Assembly (NCBI GenBank): GCA_012295275.1
Contig: CM022671.1
Location: 35,959,183-36,023,182, forward strand
DNA from: Chrysomallon squamiferum
Taxonomy: Eukaryota; Mollusca; Gastropoda; Neomphalida; Peltospiridae
Direction: 5' to 3'
Length of the DNA stretch: 64,000 nucleotides
The position numbers and the translations under genes are program-made. Under the pieces are notes generated by a model. The model was not told where the DNA came from and made no database searches. It worked only from the letters and a program-made list of their open reading frames with translations. This document shows positions 58,598 through 64,000 of this stretch, piece after piece. Every line of letters begins with the position of its first letter. The stretch's first letter is position 1.

Positions 58598-60126
58598 TGG
58601 TGGTTAAAAAGAGATAATGTTTTTATATATTGTTATATTAAATTATATATATATTCAGACCTTTTCCACGGCAGCAGATTGAGATTACATATGAAATACA
58701 TTTCCCGTTCTAACTGATGCATCATATATATTTCCTTTCAAGTCATTTTTCACAGCGGAAAACAACTGTTTAGATAAAAACTTAAATAACTCCGCTAAAT
58801 ACTTTTCTATAAGTTTATAAAACCTTTGTCTGCATCTCCAGCTATCATACAAGACCAGCATTAATAAAAAGCTTATATTATATATTCTGAAAAATTAATA
58901 TTCAAGAAATAGACGTTACTTTGTACATCTGTTGCAGAAGTGAACTGCAACTGCCTGTTTGATAACTTTGTTTTTTAACAGATTACGTTTTCTACGGCAA
59001 TGTGAGCCGATGATACGCTGAAAAATTAACACTAATACAATTACGAGAATAATGAGAGAGGATCTACAAGTGTATTGTGCTTTCATTCGCTAAGACGATA
59101 ATTGCGAATAGCAGTCAGTCCAGTTTAGATAATTTGATCGTTTCCTAATTACCAGTCGCTTTGTAGTTCGTTAACTAGCTACATCTGAAATAACGATCTA
59201 TCTCTGAGTTTTTCATTAAACCATTTGTTTTCTGAGCGGTTTTTTCTTCTTCACAGCTAACTATGATATTTGTTGTAACTGATAATGATCTGCATTGAAG
59301 ACATGCTGTAAAGACAAGTATTAGATGTAACTAAATTGCATTTGGAAACGTTTTTCTCTGCTTCAGCACTTTGCGTCCACTGGCAGACGTGAAGTCACCT
59401 GCCGCTCGCTGAACGGTGCTAAATTGGGATCAGTTCGTTTCGTTTAATTCGCTTCACTCGATAATTAACTTTTGAAGATTTCCTCCGAGGAGGCAGAAAT
59501 GTTAGTATTGATTAGCAGAGGCCAACAATTCCATCAAGTTTTCAAACTTTTAACTTTGCAGTTGGGGTTCAGTTCTTGTGGGTTTAGTCTTAAATTAACT
59601 TGATGTTATTTTCCATAATACGTTTTAACAAACCGATTTTTACATATTTATATATATATTTTTTTTTTTTTTAGTTTGAAATAGAATAAATGAAATAAAA
59701 TTATTATAAATAAATAAATATATATATATATATATATATAAAATGAGATTAATATTCATTTATACGTACTTTCTATATTTTTGTTTTTATTATTAGTATT
59801 AAGATTAAAGTAGCAACACGTTTTATTATTCATATTTTATATTTAACATCTTCTCAGACATGAAAACATTGTGTAATCCGTCTGGCTCAGGAGAATGGAA
59901 TTAAAAATAAAAGAATACGAAAGCCCATCGCGGTCATTTCTGCTATTAAAAAGTGTAAACCAAGTAGCAAACACTATAAATAAAAAGTCTTTCAATTATT
60001 CTACACCTCTAAAATTTTATTACGTTTGTTAATCTAGAGCGTGGTTTACTGAGTAAAATAAAAACAAATAAAATAAAAAGGCATAATGTAATTGAAATAT
60101 TTTTTTTAACACACCAAATGATGCTG
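58598..60126. other. Intergenic; contains two complex islands
   Basis: Stretches at about 58970-59230 and 59355-59600 are of higher complexity with CpGs and several attaac/gattag cores. The rest is AT-rich, with T and TA runs at 59640-59740. No ORF is recognised. Confidence 0.55.
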
Positions 60127-60340
60127 TATAATAGCGGCTATCGTAGTAGAAGCAGTAGCAACAGTAGCTGTAGTAGTAGTGTCAGTATTACTGTTGATGG
60201 TACTAGTAGTAGTAGTTGTAGTAGCGGTAGTAGTAGTAGTAGCAGCAGCCGCAGCTGTAGAAATAGTAGTAGTAGAAGAGGTAGTATAAGTAGTGATAAA
60301 AGTATTTTTCACAGTAGTAGTAGTAATAGTAATTGTTGTT
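60127..60340. repeat. AGT/AGC trinucleotide array
   Basis: About 210 bp of AGT with AGC and GGT variants. It encodes a Ser-rich frame on the plus strand that I do not regard as a gene. Confidence 0.93.
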
Positions 60341-60499
60341 GTAATTATGAAAACAATTTTTTCGGAGAAAAATTAGAATAAAGAAGGGAAGAAAAATGTT
60401 CAAAATAACTGATATGGTCTTCCATGTAAAAGAAGAAAACGCTTATTTTAAATGACACATGGTACAAATTACTTTGACTGACTGGAAGTATCTAAAAAT

Positions 60500-60900
60500 G
60501 GTCAATAAAATTAAACAGCCAACACCGCCACGTGAAGCAGACTTGTCCGCGAGCTTTCAGTGGTTCTGTCTCCCAGCAGACGACTGTTCGCGCTGACCGC
60601 CTTTCCCGCCGTGTCTGCCGGGAGTTCTGTTTGCGGGTCTTTACGATATACACGATGAACCGATAAGCGCTCAAGTCTCACCACAGTTTTTGTACGATAA
60701 AACAAAGAGAGTGATACCGGCATTACAGGGAGATTTGTGACCAGATCCTCAAGTTCAAAGAGAGGATTTGACGATAACACCGAGATGACGGGCTGTTTGC
60801 TTCACAGTGAAAGAGAAATTACTTTCACGCCAATAGTTTTAATAGTGTCACGTCAATGAGCCCCTACTGCATCGATATCGTTTGGTAGAGTGATTCAAAC
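60500..60900. other. G+C- and CpG-rich island
   Basis: The most GC-rich stretch in the right part of the window, especially 60530-60680. Open frames exist on both strands (for example minus 60511-60780), but none is recognisable. It is a candidate regulatory element or an exon of unknown type. Confidence 0.35.
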
Positions 60901-60914
60901 AGCTCAACGTGTGT

Positions 60915-60916
<2 letters not shown>

Positions 60917-61002
<86 letters not shown>
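60917..61002. repeat. (TC)n microsatellite, 86 bp
   Basis: Uninterrupted TC dinucleotides. Confidence 0.97.
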
Positions 61003-61004
<2 letters not shown>

Positions 61005-62030
61005 GATCAAGATCAAGATAAAAAAACCAAAATCAAATCAAATGAACAGCAGTAAAATTAACAGTAATGAGAAAATTGCGTGCTTAACGAAATAATGAAC
61101 AAAAACAAGAAATAATAAATATCAGATGATGCGTATTTATTTATTTAAAAAAAAAATAAACAAACATAAATATATAAAAATATAATAAAAATAATAATAA
61201 AATAAAATAAATAAATAAATAACGAAAGAAAAAGAGAAATAAAGCATAAACAACTTCGCTGTGTTAACGCAGATGTGTTTTGGTAATAAGACACAATTTA
61301 ATAAAATATCTGCTTGGAAACATAACCATAACGCAACTTCCGTGTTCCAGCAGACAAACAGACAAATTATACACAGAAATACACACACAGACAGAATGTC
61401 TGATAAAAAAAATAAAAATAAAAATAACAAAGCGGTTAATAAGTGAGCATTTTTTAAAAGAATTCTCCAGTCTTTATTAACATTCCGCACCTCAAAAGAA
61501 CTTCGCAGTTTCAGATATCAGTCGATAATTAACAAAAATGAAAAATAAAAGTAGCTGAAATTATCTCCACAGCAAAACCCAATAAACTGAGAAAACATTT
61601 AGAGAGAGAAAAAAGTTCAGTTTAATTTTAAAACGTCTTTCAGAAGCAGACGCCAGTCTTGCACGTGCAGTGATGACGATGCTGTAGTTTTGTGTTGTTT
61701 GTTTTTTAAATTTTATCTTCAGCTCCTCCAGTACCAGTCTCCCTCATTTTCTTCATCTACACGTCGAGTCAGCAAACTGGAATGGAACATAAAATCAGCA
61801 GCGTCTCTGATGTTACAGATCAATGATCGTTAAGTCACTCGCCTCAACAATCCAGAAAAAAATAAAATAAAGAAATATTATCTGTGTGATCTTCAGAGAG
61901 GAAATAGTTTTAAATTACCGGCTATCGCTTTTATTAACTCTAGAATTTCATCTTTCCCTTTTAGATCGATATACTTTGGTATCGAATACCAAAACTGTAT
62001 GCAGTGTTAAATGATGATGATGATAGTTTT
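61003..62030. other. Intergenic, AT-rich
   Basis: AAAT repeats near 61195-61222, otherwise unique. A somewhat more complex piece lies at 61640-61850. No gene is recognised. Confidence 0.6.
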
Positions 62031-62095
62031 AGTAATAATAATAACCATAAACATAATAAAAATAAACATAATAAAAAAATACAAATAAAAATAAA

Positions 62096-62129
<34 letters not shown>

Positions 62130-62180
62130 GCATCACCAACAACAACAAAACAACAACAACAACAACAATACTACTACTAA
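62031..62180. repeat. AAT/AAC trinucleotide array
   Basis: ATA/AAT with AAACAT blocks, then (AAT)n and (AAC)n. Confidence 0.93.
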
Positions 62181-62289
62181 TAAAATTGTGTCTGTTTGTG
62201 TGTATTCGTGTGTGTGAATTTCTAAGAGTCAGATAACGCGTATGTATGCATGCCAGTTTTTCAGATAGTACTGTTTTAATCAACGTTTC

Positions 62290-62620
62290 TCATATTTGTT
62301 CTGTTAATAATGTTCCATCTGTTTGGACGAAGTGAACATCGCTGACGTCGTTAACTAGGTGTTTACCACGAGCAGCACGGAGCTCCGTGGTCTGCGGGAC
62401 AAGCTGATTATATTTTCGAGTTAACGTCGATTCGAGATAAAGAGAAAGATATCGACACATCGAGGCTTTCTCGACGTCTCATCTGATATCACTGCGGTGG
62501 AATTTTCTCAGTCTTCTTCAAATGCTGTGACTTGTCCGTTTTACTCTTCAACTCGTCTGTCTTCCGTCTTCGGCCTATGGTCGTTTGGAAATACAATTTA
62601 GCCTGCGATAGCTTACTGGT
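62290..62620. other. CpG-containing complex island with a hairpin
   Basis: Unique sequence with many CpGs. It includes a perfect 14-bp palindrome (62376-62389) whose arms extend to GCAG...CTGC (62372-62395). It is a candidate regulatory element. No ORF is recognised. Confidence 0.35.
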
Positions 62621-62897
62621 TAGAAATATCGGTTGAAATGATATGAACTCACTCGTATACACTACACATGCTCACACAGACATACACAAATATAATCACT
62701 GTATTGGATCTGCTAATCAATTCTAGGTTTTTATGTGATGGTTTTTCCTCTTGTTCAAAAATCTTGTTTAAATTTCATTCTAAGATTAAGTAGAAAAGGT
62801 CAGTAGAAGTTACTTAAGCTCGAGTAGTGATACTGGGAAACAAACAACATGCGACTTAATTAATACAACAATTTATATAAACAATATATAAACAATA

Positions 62898-62900
62898 AAA

Positions 62901-62938
<38 letters not shown>
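62898..62938. repeat. (AAAT)n microsatellite
   Basis: Perfect AAAT units. Confidence 0.95.
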
Positions 62939-62939
<1 letters not shown>

Positions 62940-63039
62940 CAAAACAAAACAGCAACAACAACAAAAATAAAATAAAATACGTCTAACAAACCTAAAAGGA
63001 AAACAGTGTTGTTATAATGAAAATGAAACTGAAACATTA

Positions 63040-63041
<2 letters not shown>

Positions 63042-63109
<68 letters not shown>
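63042..63109. repeat. (CT)n microsatellite, 68 bp
   Basis: Uninterrupted CT dinucleotides. Confidence 0.97.
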
Positions 63110-63114
<5 letters not shown>

Positions 63115-63760
63115 TGTTAAATGCTATTAAACACATCGTATCAGTTTTCAGTAATTATGATCTGTTTCACTAATGTAAAAAACTCAAACTCATTATCACG
63201 TACAAAAAACAGCAGAAAGAAAAATAAAAACGTTGACACTTTCTTAGGTAACAGCTGCAGTTTCTCTCAGTCAGCAAATGAAAGAAAACATCACTCGTTT
63301 TTTTTTTTTTTTTTTTTTTTTTAACTTACTAAGACGTTACTACAATTCTGTATTCGAAATTCCGATCAAGGAATGAGAGCACCGCAGACAAGAGATCATG
63401 GCATAATTTATTATTAGCACTGAATTCAGTTAATAAAAGTTTACTTGGTAAATTTTCAAAGTTCATGACGTGTGAACATCAGCAGTGCACAGTTCCTTAT
63501 ATTTTACTTATATTTATTCGCTGTTTACTTTCTAAACAAAGCGTGATCCGAAGATCGCCTGCCAGATGAAATATTATGCGCAATTAATCTTGGTTATTGG
63601 CTTTATGTAACACCTCTGGCGCCTGAAATCAATACAGTTGTATATATAAAAAATAGATAGAACTTTCGGCGGCAAAAGGCTAAATCAGATTAACAGTCTG
63701 AGTTCTGTATCTTACAGACAGTTGATAGTGCAGGAAAAGAATTTTTACCATCGGATTTGC
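63110..63760. other. Intergenic with a complex element near 63540-63640
   Basis: T run at 63299-63322. The segment 63535-63640 is a high-complexity block containing gcgcaattaatc and tggctttatg, typical of homeodomain-rich conserved non-coding elements. No ORF is seen. Confidence 0.4.
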
Positions 63761-63765
63761 CTATC

Positions 63766-63853
<88 letters not shown>

Positions 63854-63895
63854 AGATAGATAGATAGAGAGACAGAGAGAGAGAGAAAAATCTAG
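63766..63895. repeat. GACA, GA and GATA arrays
   Basis: (GACA)n at about 63773-63803, (GA)n at about 63804-63850, then GATA and GA/GACA mixtures. Confidence 0.95.
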
Positions 63896-64000
63896 TAGAC
63901 AAATAAACAAACAAACAAATAAATAAACAAACAATTATATAAATAAATAAATAAATAAGTAAAGGGATTTGGTCACTTCTAAAACGAATAAGTAAACCTG
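63896..64000. other. AAAC/AAAT repeat and window end
   Basis: Short AAAC and AAAT repeats to about 63960, then 40 bp of unique sequence. Nothing is recognised. Confidence 0.7.

Noticed and set aside
60118-60381. Ser-rich 87-codon ORF
   Set aside because: Generated by the AGT/AGC microsatellite.
62600-62650. tRNA-like A and B boxes (ttactggttag, ggttgaaatg)
   Set aside because: The B-box match is poor and no cloverleaf can be drawn; probably chance.

Overview
This is a window of an intron-rich, AT-rich animal nuclear genome. It carries two divergently transcribed genes for proteins of motile cilia, followed by about 20 kb of gene-poor DNA full of simple repeats. Canonical GT-AG introns, the ciliary gene content, dense microsatellites and two tRNA-derived SINE remnants point to an invertebrate metazoan. 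A lophotrochozoan, perhaps a mollusc, is my guess, with low confidence. No prokaryotic genes, CRISPR array, rRNA or convincing tRNA gene is visible.

Positions 1-34,388 (minus strand) hold the 5' three quarters of an axonemal dynein heavy chain gene of the single-headed inner-arm type (DNAH3/DNAH7/DNAH12 group). I could join 50 coding exons in one continuous frame (8,734 nt, about 2,911 codons), from a start codon at 33,799 to a donor at 1,563. They cover the tail, linker, AAA1-AAA4, the stalk and the start of AAA5. The rest of AAA5, AAA6 and the C-terminal domain lie beyond the left edge. One intron is GC-AG, and two consecutive microexons (33 and 27 nt) sit near the N-terminus.

Positions 34,388-34,800 are a short shared upstream region. 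The first non-coding exons of the two genes point away from each other here, and there is a candidate half-conserved RFX X-box. Positions 34,741-44,110 (plus strand) hold IQUB (IQ motif and ubiquitin-like domain protein). Eleven coding exons join to 2,736 nt (911 aa plus stop). The product has an N-terminal acidic pentapeptide repeat, a ubiquitin-like domain, an IQ motif and a CxxC...CxxC zinc-binding-like module. Both products act in the 9+2 axoneme: dynein as motor, IQUB reported in connection with radial spokes. A shared ciliary promoter is therefore plausible.

Positions 44,110-64,000 contain no gene I can support. The stretch alternates long microsatellites, a 23-bp minisatellite of about 20 units and AT-rich DNA with islands of higher-complexity, CpG-containing sequence. 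Those islands could be regulatory or conserved non-coding elements of a gene outside the window.

The most unusual signal is not a gene. At least six introns of the two genes carry tandem duplications that include the end of the coding exon and its 5' splice site, giving ladders of extra donors (for example nine donors at exact 49-nt spacing at 22,252-22,649). One more duplication carries a 3' splice site. Many acceptors also sit directly against T-rich microsatellites in the sense strand. I see nothing that qualifies as a new multi-gene system.
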